From assembly GCA_902630945.1 (NCBI GenBank), contig CACOWV010000003.1, positions 1-64,000 on the forward strand: a DNA stretch of 64,000 nucleotides. Reading direction: 5' to 3'. Of this stretch, positions 24,744-33,736 are shown piece after piece. Within the stretch, counting starts at the first letter, position 1; each line of letters begins with the position of its first letter. Below the pieces are notes generated by a model. The model had not been told where the DNA came from. It worked only from the letters and a program-made list of their open reading frames with translations, and ran no database searches. Position numbers and translations under genes: made by a program. This stretch comes from an uncultured Pelagibacteraceae bacterium (GTDB lineage: Bacteria; Pseudomonadota; Alphaproteobacteria; Pelagibacterales; Pelagibacteraceae).

Positions 24744-26332
24744 GTTTTGCAGATTTTTATAAAGAAACTTTAGATACAATTTTTAGAAAAACAAAAACTG
24801 TTAGTTTTTTTATAGTCTTAATAGTCATTTCATCAATATTATTATTTAATTTTTCCAAAAAAGAATTGTTGCCTATGGAAGATCGTGGGGCATATTTAAT
24901 CATTGGATTCACAGATGAAGGGACTTCCTTCGAATATACGCAAAAACAAGCTCAAAAAGTAGAAGCCAGACTTCTTCCACTTCTCCAAGCTGAGAATAGT
25001 CCGTATTCAAGATTTATAATGAGGGTTCCTGGGTTTGGAAGTTCAGCTAATTCATATAATAGTTTTATAATAATTGCTTTATTAGATGATTGGAAAAATC
25101 GAAAAAAAGGGCAAGAAGTTGTTTTAAGAGAAGCGATAGGAAAAATAGTAACTTTACCTCAAGCAGTAGCCTTTCCTATTTCTCCTCAATCAATAAGAGT
25201 AAGTAATTACAATAAACCTGTGCAAATGGTCGTTTACGGAAGAACTTATGACGAGCTTGAAGAAATACAAAAAAAAGTAATTAGAGAACTAAGATCTAAT
25301 AAAAACCTATCTAGAATTGAGTCTGATTACAATCGAAATAAACCAGAGGTAAGATTAATAATTAATAAAAATAAAGCTAAAGATTTAGGTGTTTCTACAA
25401 AATCAATTGGAGAAACTCTTGAAACTCTTTATGGAGGAAAAAAAATTACAACTTTTAATAAATTAGGTAAAGAGTATCCTATAATTGTTCAACAATATTT
25501 ATCCGATAGAAGAAACAAAGAAGGTGTTTCTAAAATATTTGTTCGTTCAGAAACAAATGGAAAACTTATTTCCTTAGCAAATCTAGTTAGTTTTGAAGAA
25601 GAGGGTTCAGCAAAAGAACTCGCAAGGTATAACAGACAACCAGCAATAACAATATCGGCAAATATCAATGAAGGATACACTTTGACAGAAGCTATTAAGT
25701 ATTTTGAAGAGGTAATGGCTGATTTATCTCCTGAAAATCAAATTACATGGAAAGGAAAATCTCAGGAAATTAAAGAGACTAGTAACGAATTGTTAGTTAT
25801 TTTTGCACTAGCCTTACTTACAGCATATTTAGTTATGGCAGCAACATTCAATTCTTTCATTCATCCATTTATAATTATCCTCACAGTGCCCTTAGCAATT
25901 TTTGGTGGGCTAGTATTTATTTTATTTCTCAATAGCTCTGTAAACATTTTTTCTCAAATTGCTTTAATTATACTGATAGGTATTTCGACAAAAAATAGTA
26001 TTTTAATTGTAGATTACGCAAATCAAATTAGAACTACTGGAAAAAATATTGAAGCAGCAGTTAAAGAGGCTTGTGCAGTGAGATTTAGACCTATAATCAT
26101 GACTTCACTAAGTACAATGATTGCTATGCTCCCTTTAGTAATAGGAAATATTGGCCCAGGTGCTGGCGAAGGTTCTCGATTAGCAGTAGGATCAACTATC
26201 TTAGGAGGAATGATAATTTCAACTTTTTTTACTTTGTATGTTACTCCATCAATGTATCTAGCTTTAGCAAAAAATACTAAGCGAATTGACTCAGTAGACG
26301 TAGAGCTTAAAAATCAATTATCTAAAAAATAA
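24740..26332 (+). CDS. RND efflux pump, C-terminal half (frameshifted)
   Basis: The second part of the same pump, 530 residues, without its own credible start; the first ATG is at 24866 and lies inside conserved sequence. It begins LGFADFYKETLDTIFRKTK, continues through TM7 and ELLPMEDRGAYLI (porter PC1), and ends with TM8-TM12. GISTKNSILIVDYANQ contains the Lys equivalent to the proton-relay lysine of AcrB. No further stops or motif losses are seen, so decay, if any, is very recent. The last 11 bases overlap the convergent transglycosylase gene. Confidence 0.88.
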   Translation, partial: LGFADFYKETLDTIFRKTKTVSFFIVLIVISSILLFNFSKKELLPMEDRGAYLIIGFTDEGTSFEYTQKQAQKVEARLLPLLQAENSPYSRFIMRVPGFGSSANSYNSFIIIALLDDWKNRKKGQEVVLREAIGKIVTLPQAVAFPISPQSIRVSNYNKPVQMVVYGRTYDELEEIQKKVIRELRSNKNLSRIESDYNRNKPEVRLIINKNKAKDLGVSTKSIGETLETLYGGKKITTFNKLGKEYPIIVQQYLSDRRNKEGVSKIFVRSETNGKLISLANLVSFEEEGSAKELARYNRQPAITISANINEGYTLTEAIKYFEEVMADLSPENQITWKGKSQEIKETSNELLVIFALALLTAYLVMAATFNSFIHPFIIILTVPLAIFGGLVFILFLNSSVNIFSQIALIILIGISTKNSILIVDYANQIRTTGKNIEAAVKEACAVRFRPIIMTSLSTMIAMLPLVIGNIGPGAGEGSRLAVGSTILGGMIISTFFTLYVTPSMYLALAKNTKRIDSVDVELKNQLSKK

Positions 26333-26921
26333 TATATTTTTTTTTGTTAAGAGAATTTTTACATTTTAATAATTGTTTTTTATAGACAAAAGATTGTTTT
26401 TCTACTTTCTTAGCTAATTTAATCACTTTCTTATTTTTTTTATAATTTTTATAATTTCCCCAGCCTTCGTGATAGGCAAGATATTGCTTAAAGGCATCTT
26501 TTTTAGAAATTTTTAAAATAGATTCTGTTTTATTTGTATACCAACCAATAAAATCAACACTGTCTTTAAATCTTGCTCTAGTAGCTAGTTTGTTATTTGT
26601 TTCTTTTTTATATTGTTCCCACGTTCCTTTTACAGCTTGAGAGTAACCAAATGAACTTGATGGTCTTTTAAAAGGAATTACTTTAAAAATTTTTTGTCTT
26701 TTTGGCTTCGCTAACCAATCGAAATCGGACTCCATTTTTATAATTGCTAGTTGAATATAAATCGGTGTGCCCCATTTTTGCTCAGTTTTTTTTGTATATT
26801 TGTACCAAAGATATCTTTCATCAAATATTGAACAGCTATTAGCTGTATTTGAAGGAATAGAAGAGCAGCTAGTTATTAATAAAAAAAATATTATTAATAA
26901 TTTATTTTTTAAAAAAACCAT
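26322..26921 (-). CDS. Lytic transglycosylase-like lipoprotein (SLT domain)
   Basis: The 199-residue protein has a lipoprotein signal (MVFLKNKLLIIFFLLITSC, acylated Cys about 19). It then has an SLT-like domain with the catalytic-type Glu in IQLAIIKMESDFDW and FGYSQAVKGTWEQYK. YLAYHEGWGNYKN recalls the SLT_3-type variant of the fold. It would cleave glycan strands of peptidoglycan while anchored to the outer membrane. Its start overlaps the VanZ-like gene by 20 bases, indicating co-transcription. Confidence 0.82.
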   Translation of the reverse strand: MVFLKNKLLIIFFLLITSCSSIPSNTANSCSIFDERYLWYKYTKKTEQKWGTPIYIQLAIIKMESDFDWLAKPKRQKIFKVIPFKRPSSSFGYSQAVKGTWEQYKKETNNKLATRARFKDSVDFIGWYTNKTESILKISKKDAFKQYLAYHEGWGNYKNYKKNKKVIKLAKKVEKQSFVYKKQLLKCKNSLNKKKYIIF

Positions 26922-27297
26922 ATTTGTTTATAAGATTCTTAATAAAAATTACAACAATGACTCCAGACAAATTTCCAAATAAATCAGACCATTGAAAACT
27001 TCTTTCTGGAATAATCAAATGAAAAATTTCAAGAATTATTGATAATAAAATTAAATAAACAATTAAAATTTGTTTTTCATTTTTTTCTACAAAAGTAAAA
27101 AAACCGATTATTGAAACTACCAAAAATACGTAAAAGTGATTCGAGGATACTATAAAATCAGAAGTTATTTGAGGTTGTATTTTTACATCATTGTAAATAA
27201 ACCATCCAAGTAAGCTTCCTGGAAAAAGATATAAAAAGATCAACAAAAAGTTAGTAGAAAAAAAAATAATTTTATATTTAGAAAAAAGTTTTATCAT
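26902..27297 (-). CDS. VanZ-like membrane protein
   Basis: A 131-residue protein with four hydrophobic segments. The pattern of a FYVFLVVSIIGFFTF helix, then ILEIFHLIIPERSFQWSDLFGNLSGVIVVIF matches the VanZ-like fold (conserved E, P.R, D..N..G). VanZ-like proteins often sit with envelope genes, and their exact activity is unclear. It is first in an operon with the lytic transglycosylase and divergent from gpmA with a 45-base gap. Confidence 0.78.
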   Translation of the reverse strand: MIKLFSKYKIIFFSTNFLLIFLYLFPGSLLGWFIYNDVKIQPQITSDFIVSSNHFYVFLVVSIIGFFTFVEKNEKQILIVYLILLSIILEIFHLIIPERSFQWSDLFGNLSGVIVVIFIKNLINKYGFFKK

Positions 27298-27342
27298 TAA
27301 ATTATATAGTTTTATTTATAAATTTATTTTAGAAATAACAAT

Positions 27343-28056
27343 ATGAGTTTTTTAATATTAATAAGACACGGACAGAGTGTGTGGAATCTCGAAAAAAAAT
27401 TCACTGGGTGGGTAGATGTGGACCTTACTGAAAAAGGCAAATTTGAGGCTGAAAAGGCAGGTTTATTAATTAAAAAAAAAAATATCAAAATTGATTTTTA
27501 TTATTCATCTCTTCAATTAAGAGCAAATAATACACTTAAAATTATACAAAAAATTTTAAATGATAAAAAAAATTTTGCCCGAGCTTGGCAACTTAACGAA
27601 AGACATTATGGTGCTTTTACAGGTCTTAATAAAATAGAAATGGGCAAAAAAATAGGTGAAGATAAATTACACGAATTTAGGAGATCTTGGGATATCAAAC
27701 CAGAACCTCTTAAAAGAGAAAGCCCATATCATCCAATAAATATAAAAACTTATAATAATATCTCTAAAGAAATTATTCCTGATACCGAGTCACTAAAAGA
27801 TACTTACGAAAGAGTAATGAAATATTTTCATGATGAAATAAAAGAAAAATTAAAAAACAATAATGTTTTAATCACTGCTCACGGAAACTCTATTAGAGCA
27901 TTGTGTAAAAGTTTGTTTAATTTGGATAATAAACAAATCTCTAAACTAGAAATACCCACAGGTAACCCTCTATTTATAGAGATAAATGAAAAATCAAAAA
28001 TATCAAAATGTGAATATCTTGATAAAGAAAGAGCTAAAAGTCTTTTAGTTTATTAA
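27343..28056 (+). CDS. gpmA: 2,3-bisphosphoglycerate-dependent phosphoglycerate mutase
   Basis: Interconverts 3- and 2-phosphoglycerate in glycolysis/gluconeogenesis through a phosphohistidine. LIRHGQSVWN gives catalytic His9, then KKFTGWVDVDLTEKG, the acid residue in WQLNERHYGAFTGLNK and a second His in ITAHGNSIRAL. The 237-residue length is typical of GpmA. The last 23 bases overlap the convergent nucleotidyltransferase gene, the longest tail overlap in the window. Confidence 0.96.
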   Translation: MSFLILIRHGQSVWNLEKKFTGWVDVDLTEKGKFEAEKAGLLIKKKNIKIDFYYSSLQLRANNTLKIIQKILNDKKNFARAWQLNERHYGAFTGLNKIEMGKKIGEDKLHEFRRSWDIKPEPLKRESPYHPINIKTYNNISKEIIPDTESLKDTYERVMKYFHDEIKEKLKNNNVLITAHGNSIRALCKSLFNLDNKQISKLEIPTGNPLFIEINEKSKISKCEYLDKERAKSLLVY

Positions 28057-28723
28057 AAATATTTAAATTTGTTAAATGATAAAACTCACTAACACTTTCA
28101 AAACCATTTAATTCATTTTTTTCTAATAATTTGTCCCAAATTTCTGATATTGAAAAAATTCTCTCTTTATAATTTTCAAACAAAGCTCTATCTAAAATTT
28201 GGCATCCAATATAAATAAAATCGTTATTAGTATTTTTTTTTAATAAATTATTTTTTAATTTAAAATCTCCCTTAAGATTCTGATCAAAACTTAATTTTCT
28301 ATGTGATAACAAAAGAATGTTGTTTAATTTTTTAGAAAAATAAAATTTCTGCATAGTATGAATTTCTTCAACATAATTTTTGTGCCATAATGTATCAGGA
28401 TTAAAAACTATAAAGTGATTGTCTTGTGAATGTTTAATCATATTTAAAACTCCTCCTCCTGTATCTAAAATTTTATTTCCATCTTCTATTATTTGAATAT
28501 CAATTGGAAATTTTTTAATTTTTACAAATTCAGAAATTTGAGGACCTAAATGAAACGTATTTATTAAAATTCTTTTAATTCCTAGTTTGATATTTGTGTC
28601 TATACAGTTTTCTAACATTGTTACATCTTTTAATTTAAGAAGTGGTTTAGGAGTTGATAAAGTTAAAGGATTAAGTCTTTTGCCTAGTCCAGCACATAAT
28701 ATTAATGCAGTATTAATTTTCAT
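28034..28723 (-). CDS. murU: Sugar-1-phosphate nucleotidyltransferase, MurU-like
   Basis: The 229-residue protein starts ALILCAGLGKRLNPLTLSTPKPLLKL, the signature of sugar nucleotidyltransferases, and has FIVFNPDTLW as the metal-binding Asp loop. Directly upstream are an AmgK-type kinase and tsaE, the arrangement that accompanies MurU in proteobacteria. It would convert N-acetylmuramate-1-phosphate to UDP-MurNAc in peptidoglycan recycling. A mannose-1-phosphate guanylyltransferase is possible by sequence alone; context favours MurU. Confidence 0.8.
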   Translation of the reverse strand: MKINTALILCAGLGKRLNPLTLSTPKPLLKLKDVTMLENCIDTNIKLGIKRILINTFHLGPQISEFVKIKKFPIDIQIIEDGNKILDTGGGVLNMIKHSQDNHFIVFNPDTLWHKNYVEEIHTMQKFYFSKKLNNILLLSHRKLSFDQNLKGDFKLKNNLLKKNTNNDFIYIGCQILDRALFENYKERIFSISEIWDKLLEKNELNGFESVSEFYHLTNLNIFNKLKDF

Positions 28724-29660
28724 TTTGTTTTATTCTAAAATATTGTTTTAATAAATATTCTAAATCATTAAATAAGTTATTTTCTTTAATTCGCATTTGA
28801 ATTAATTTCCATGTATATGGAATCATTTTTAAGTAATTTTTTTTACCATCTCTTACAGCGAGTCGCGTAAAAATTCCTATAATCTTAAGATTTCTCAAGA
28901 CTGATAATATTTCAAAATCGTTTTTTAATTTATTAATTTCTACTTTTTTTAATTTATTGGTATAATAGTTAAAAACTTTATCTTTAAATAATTTTGGAGT
29001 TTTATATCTTACATCATCTATAAGTGATGCCAAATCGTAAGCTTTATTTCCAATCAAAGCATCTTGACTATCTATTACTCCAATTCGATCTTTAATGATC
29101 ATTAAGTTTGAAATATGAAAATCTCTGTGCACAAATACATCATTTTTTAATTTTAAATTTAAAGTTAATTTTTTTACAATTTTCTTAAATTTTTTTGAAA
29201 ATTTATCTCTTTTTTTTCGTGAAAGTTTATTATTTACATACCAATCACAAAATAAATTTGCTTCTTTTATCAATATTTTTTTATCATACTCAGGAATTAT
29301 ATAACCTTTGTTCTTAAAATTTATAATCTTTCTGTCTTTAATTAATTGTATTTGATTTAATAATTTTATGATTTTTTTGAAATAAGAAAATTTATTTGTT
29401 TTTTTTTTATTTAATTTATTAAAAACAGTTTCATTTCCAAAATCCTGTATCTCAATATAGTTCTTTCCATAATTTTCATTATACAAATTTGGTGCTAAAA
29501 TATTGTTTTTAATTAAAATTTTATTAATAGCATCATAAACTAGTAAATTTCTAAATTTTTCCTTTTCAGCGATTATTATTATTGAGGAATAATTATTTTT
29601 TTTTTTTCTAAAAAATTTTCTATACGATGCATCACCTTTAATCTTAGTTAAATTTTTCAT
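28713..29660 (-). CDS. amgK: Anomeric sugar kinase AmgK-like (APH family)
   Basis: A 315-residue aminoglycoside-phosphotransferase-fold kinase. GDASYRKFFR is the N-terminal nucleotide region, VFVHRDFHISNLM contains the catalytic Asp loop, and IGVIDSQDALIGNKAYDLASLIDDVR is the metal loop as in AmgK. It would phosphorylate N-acetylmuramate/GlcNAc at C1. It overlaps tsaE upstream (4 bases) and murU downstream (11 bases), so the three are translated as one unit. The protein is unusually lysine-rich. Confidence 0.83.
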   Translation of the reverse strand: MKNLTKIKGDASYRKFFRKKKNNYSSIIIIAEKEKFRNLLVYDAINKILIKNNILAPNLYNENYGKNYIEIQDFGNETVFNKLNKKKTNKFSYFKKIIKLLNQIQLIKDRKIINFKNKGYIIPEYDKKILIKEANLFCDWYVNNKLSRKKRDKFSKKFKKIVKKLTLNLKLKNDVFVHRDFHISNLMIIKDRIGVIDSQDALIGNKAYDLASLIDDVRYKTPKLFKDKVFNYYTNKLKKVEINKLKNDFEILSVLRNLKIIGIFTRLAVRDGKKNYLKMIPYTWKLIQMRIKENNLFNDLEYLLKQYFRIKQNEN

Positions 29661-30121
29661 TTAGAAGTAAAATTTAAACCTTTAATTTGTACAAATCTTG
29701 TTTGATGATCTTTTCCATATTCAAAAATCAATTCTATCAAATTTTTTGGTTTTTTCTCAATAATTTGGGGCCATTCTATCAATGTGATCGTATTTTCATT
29801 ATCATCAAATAAATTTAAATCTTTTATTTCATTAGTTGTTTTTATTCTAAATAAATCATAATGATTAATTTTAATTTTTTTAATTTGATATTCATTAAGT
29901 AAATTAAACGTTGGACTAGTAACTTCGGTTATTTTTAATTTATTAACTTTTTGAAATATATTAATTAGATATCTTACGAAAGTGGTTTTGCCTACACCAA
30001 TTTCTCCATACAAAAAAACTATGTCTCCATGTTTAAGCTTTTTTACAAATTTTCTTGCAAATTCTTCTGTTTTTTTTTCTGAAGATAAGTCTAATTTATC
30101 ACTGCTAATAGCGGTATGCAT
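29657..30121 (-). CDS. tsaE: tRNA threonylcarbamoyladenosine synthesis ATPase TsaE
   Basis: TsaE is the small ATPase that drives the TsaB/TsaD complex to make t6A37 in ANN-decoding tRNAs. The Walker A motif is [12 protein letters not shown], followed by [12 protein letters not shown] and the family HYDLFR, and IEWPQII near the end. The 154-residue length is typical. It overlaps the end of ahcY upstream by 17 bases, and amgK downstream by 4. Confidence 0.94.
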   Translation of the reverse strand: MHTAISSDKLDLSSEKKTEEFARKFVKKLKHGDIVFLYGEIGVGKTTFVRYLINIFQKVNKLKITEVTSPTFNLLNEYQIKKIKINHYDLFRIKTTNEIKDLNLFDDNENTITLIEWPQIIEKKPKNLIELIFEYGKDHQTRFVQIKGLNFTSK

Positions 30122-31391
30122 TAGGTTTAAAAGGACCCTCTACTCCAACGCTTATATAGTCTGCTTGATCTTTAGATAATTTAGTTAATTTTGCACCAAC
30201 CTTTTTTAAATGAAGAGTAGCAACTTTTTCATCTAAATGTTTGGGTAAAACATAAACTTTATTTTCATAATTTTTATGGTTATTCCAAAGTTCTATTTGA
30301 GCTATAACCTGATTTGTAAATGACGCACTCATCACAAAACTAGGATGACCTGTTGCACAGCCCAAATTTACCAACCTACCCTCTGCAAGTAAAATAATTC
30401 TTTTTTTACTAGGTAATTCAATTTCATGGACTTGGGGTTTTACCTCCGTCCATTTATAATTTTTTAAAGCTTCAACCTGTATCTCGTTATCAAAATGTCC
30501 AATATTACATAGAATAGCTCTATCTTTCATTTCTCTCATATGATCTGCGGTAACAATATCTTTATTACCTGTTGCGGTTACAACAATGTCGGCCTTATTT
30601 ATAGCTTCATCCATTAGAACCACCTCATAACCCTCCATTGCAGCCTGTAATGCACAAATTGGGTCCGCTTCAGTAACTAATACTCTAGCCCCACTTTGTC
30701 TTAATGATGCAGCACTTCCTTTCCCAACATCGCCAAAACCTGCTACTATAGCAATTTTACCAGACATCATTACATCGGTGGCTCTTCTAATTCCATCAAC
30801 TAAACTTTCCCTACATCCATATAGGTTGTCAAATTTTGATTTAGTAACTGAGTCATTTACGTTTATTGCGGGGATTAAAAGTGAATTATCTTTTTCCATT
30901 TTGTTTAGAGCTTTAATCCCTGTAGTTGTCTCTTCAGACACACCTTTCACATCTTTTAATAAATCTTTATATTCTTGATGCATTATTGCAGTAAGATCGC
31001 CCCCATCATCTAAAAGCATATTTGGTTTCCAATCTTTTTTACCAATAATAGTTTGTTTGATACACCACAAATATTCATCTTCTGTTTCACCTTTCCATGC
31101 ATAAACTGGTATATCTGCCTTAGCTACTGCTGCGGCTGCATGATCTTGAGTTGAAAAAATATTACAAGAAGACCATCTTACTTCTGCTCCTAAATCTACT
31201 AAAGTCTCAATTAAAACAGCAGTTTGAATTGTCATATGCAAACAACCAATTATTCTTGCCCCTTTCAAAGGTTTCTTACCTTCATATTCTTCTCTTAATG
31301 CCATCAAACCAGGCATTTCACTTTCTGCTATAGAAATTTCTTTTCTGCCAAATTCTGCTAGTGATAAATCTTTAACTTTGAAATCTTCCAT
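30105..31391 (-). CDS. ahcY: Adenosylhomocysteinase
   Basis: Splits S-adenosylhomocysteine to adenosine and homocysteine, closing the SAM cycle. The 428-residue protein shows [16 protein letters not shown], the NAD-binding [31 protein letters not shown], and the hallmark C-terminus ending KPNAYRY. It heads a reverse-strand run with tsaE-amgK-murU. Homocysteine made here can re-enter methionine synthesis. Confidence 0.98.
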   Translation of the reverse strand: MEDFKVKDLSLAEFGRKEISIAESEMPGLMALREEYEGKKPLKGARIIGCLHMTIQTAVLIETLVDLGAEVRWSSCNIFSTQDHAAAAVAKADIPVYAWKGETEDEYLWCIKQTIIGKKDWKPNMLLDDGGDLTAIMHQEYKDLLKDVKGVSEETTTGIKALNKMEKDNSLLIPAINVNDSVTKSKFDNLYGCRESLVDGIRRATDVMMSGKIAIVAGFGDVGKGSAASLRQSGARVLVTEADPICALQAAMEGYEVVLMDEAINKADIVVTATGNKDIVTADHMREMKDRAILCNIGHFDNEIQVEALKNYKWTEVKPQVHEIELPSKKRIILLAEGRLVNLGCATGHPSFVMSASFTNQVIAQIELWNNHKNYENKVYVLPKHLDEKVATLHLKKVGAKLTKLSKDQADYISVGVEGPFKPNAYRY

Positions 31392-31435
31392 TGGTGATTT
31401 TCTAACAATAAAGGATTAAATAATCAATAGACACT

Positions 31436-32977
31436 TTACACTTTTGGAAACATAATTTCCATACTTGCTCCTTTATGATTTTTTCTATTGGATGCTTTAA
31501 TTGTTGCATTATGTAAATCAACTAAGTTTTTAACTATATTCAAACCTAAGCCTGAATGCTGGCCAAATTTATCAGGTCGATTACTATAAAATCTGTTAAA
31601 AATTTTATTTGTATCTTTTTCTTTAAATCCTTCCCCCTCGTCTAAAATATTGACCAATACTTTGTTATCATTCATTTTAGAAACTTTAACAACTACGTCT
31701 TTATTATCTTCGCTAAATGAAATTGCATTATCTAATAAATTTGCAATTATTTGTTCAATTCTATTTTCTATTCCATTGATATAATATTTATTTTTTCCAT
31801 CATTTTGGTATGAAATTTTAATTCCCCTTTTTAATTTATAAAGATTATTAAAATCATCTACAACAGATTTTATAATCGGTTCAATATCTAGTTTTTTTAT
31901 TTTTTCTTTACTTAATGCAACCTCATCTTTTAGCATTTGAGAGTAATCAGTAATTAATCTTTCAATTCTTTGAACATCATGACTCAATATATCTATCAAT
32001 TTTTTTCTTTGATTAATATCACCAGTTTCATGTAAAATTTCAGAAGCACTTTTTAAAGATGCAAGAGGGTTTCTTATTTCATGAACAAGGTCAGTAGAAA
32101 AATTTTCTGCATGAGAAATTCTTTTTTGAAGTTCTAACGTCATATCATCCAAAGAGTTTGATAGTAATCCTAACTCATCATTTCTCGATTTTAATTGATC
32201 AATATTTGTATTTTTCGAATTTTTATCTTTAATCATTTTTGTATAACTGACTAAATTTTTTATTGGTTTAAGAAAATATTTATTTAAAACAAATGAAAAG
32301 ATAAAGATTACAATTCCAACTGCGATAGCAGTTCTAATTACAAAAGTTTTTCTTTCATCTATTGCAGCTTTTATATCATTAGCATTCTCAGTAATTGCTA
32401 AATATCCAATATTTTCATCTTGCCACATTACATTTTTGATTGTTGTTAATTCAAATTTATTAAATTCTTCTTGTGTGAATGTAAACGGTATCCCAAAATT
32501 TTTTGATGCTGCATAATTATATAAAATATCTTTTAATGAAACTGAATTTTCATTTCCAATATCAATGTTTTTTTTTTCAGTTATTTCTTTTGTCTTTTCC
32601 TCATTTAGAATTTCTAATTCCACCATATCTAATCTGGTAGAGAATGATCTAGGGTCTAAATCTAAGGTATCAGTATCTCCAATAAGATTTAATTCATTAT
32701 CAAAAAAAATTACTCTATCAAGACTTTGAAAGAGAAATCTAGTTGAAAATAAAAATCTTCTTATGTCCTCTTCCACAAATTTAACTTCTAATCTTATCAA
32801 ATTATCAATAGTATTATTAATAACTTCTATATGATTTGATGATTTTTTTTTTATTAAATTTGGCTGTACATTTTTCAAATACAAGAATGTAAATAAACCA
32901 ATAATTGTAAAAAATATAAGATTGATTAATAAAAACTTTTTAAGGATTGATAAATTTTTAAGAATATTGTTTAACAT
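31436..32977 (-). CDS. chvG: Sensor histidine kinase, ChvG-like
   Basis: A 513-residue membrane kinase. One helix lies near residues 15-32, a periplasmic sensor follows, then a second helix at about 208-225 and a HAMP region. The H-box DLVHEIRNPLASLKSA has the phosphorylated His, and the N-box, DEGEGF, FNRFYSNRP and SGLGLNIV complete the ATPase domain. The layout matches ChvG/ExoS kinases, which sense acid or envelope stress in alphaproteobacteria. Its start overlaps the end of the regulator gene by one base. Confidence 0.9.
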   Translation of the reverse strand: MLNNILKNLSILKKFLLINLIFFTIIGLFTFLYLKNVQPNLIKKKSSNHIEVINNTIDNLIRLEVKFVEEDIRRFLFSTRFLFQSLDRVIFFDNELNLIGDTDTLDLDPRSFSTRLDMVELEILNEEKTKEITEKKNIDIGNENSVSLKDILYNYAASKNFGIPFTFTQEEFNKFELTTIKNVMWQDENIGYLAITENANDIKAAIDERKTFVIRTAIAVGIVIFIFSFVLNKYFLKPIKNLVSYTKMIKDKNSKNTNIDQLKSRNDELGLLSNSLDDMTLELQKRISHAENFSTDLVHEIRNPLASLKSASEILHETGDINQRKKLIDILSHDVQRIERLITDYSQMLKDEVALSKEKIKKLDIEPIIKSVVDDFNNLYKLKRGIKISYQNDGKNKYYINGIENRIEQIIANLLDNAISFSEDNKDVVVKVSKMNDNKVLVNILDEGEGFKEKDTNKIFNRFYSNRPDKFGQHSGLGLNIVKNLVDLHNATIKASNRKNHKGASMEIMFPKV

Positions 32978-33684
32978 TAACTAACATTCCACCTATATCC
33001 ACTTCCATATCTTGTTTCTATAGCTGAAAATTCAGGGTCAACTTTTTTAAATTTTTTTCTAATTCTCTTTACATGGCTATCTATTGTCCTATCTTCAATA
33101 TCCGTGTCCTCTCTATAAGCAATGTCCATAAGTTGAGCTCTCTCTTTAATAATGCCTGGTCTTTTAGCTAGCTCTTTTACTAAAAGAAATTCAGTTGTTG
33201 TCAATTTATCGGGTAATTGTTTTCCATTCCATTCACATTCTAATTGAGATGGATCTAATTTCAATTTTCCATGAGAGATTATACTTTTATTTTCCTCTAT
33301 AGTCTCTTTAGAGTCTTTTTTGCGAAGCTGGACTCTAATTCTCTCTATAAGCACCTTGATTGAAAAACCTCCTGATTTTTTTACAAAATCATCTGCGCCC
33401 AATTTTAAACCTAGTAATTCATCAATTTCATCATCTTTTGAAGTAAGAAAAATAACTGGCAAAGAAGTTTTTTTTCTTAATTTCTTCAATAATTCCTCTC
33501 CATCCATTTTGGGCATTTTAATATCGACTATTGCTAAATCAGGAGGAGTTCTTGTCAAACCTATAAGAGCACTTTCTCCATCAATATAAGTTTGGACTTT
33601 AAAACCTTCTTTTTCAAGAGCTATACTTAGGCTTGTTAAAATATTTCTGTCATCATCAATTAGAGCAATTGTTTGTTTATGCAT
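32977..33684 (-). CDS. chvI: Response regulator ChvI-like (OmpR family)
   Basis: A 235-residue OmpR/PhoB-type regulator. The receiver domain has the acidic pocket IDDD at its start, phosphoacceptor Asp54 in VDIKMPK and Lys in LTSKDD. The C-terminal winged helix carries LTTTEFLLVKELAKRPG and DRTIDSHVKRIRKKF. It is first in a two-gene operon with the kinase and follows polA. The regulon cannot be read from this window. Confidence 0.93.
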   Translation of the reverse strand: MHKQTIALIDDDRNILTSLSIALEKEGFKVQTYIDGESALIGLTRTPPDLAIVDIKMPKMDGEELLKKLRKKTSLPVIFLTSKDDEIDELLGLKLGADDFVKKSGGFSIKVLIERIRVQLRKKDSKETIEENKSIISHGKLKLDPSQLECEWNGKQLPDKLTTTEFLLVKELAKRPGIIKERAQLMDIAYREDTDIEDRTIDSHVKRIRKKFKKVDPEFSAIETRYGSGYRWNVS

Positions 33685-33736
33685 AACTACATTTAAAAAT
33701 ACTAAATTGTTCTAAATTGGGCAATTAAAAATAAAC

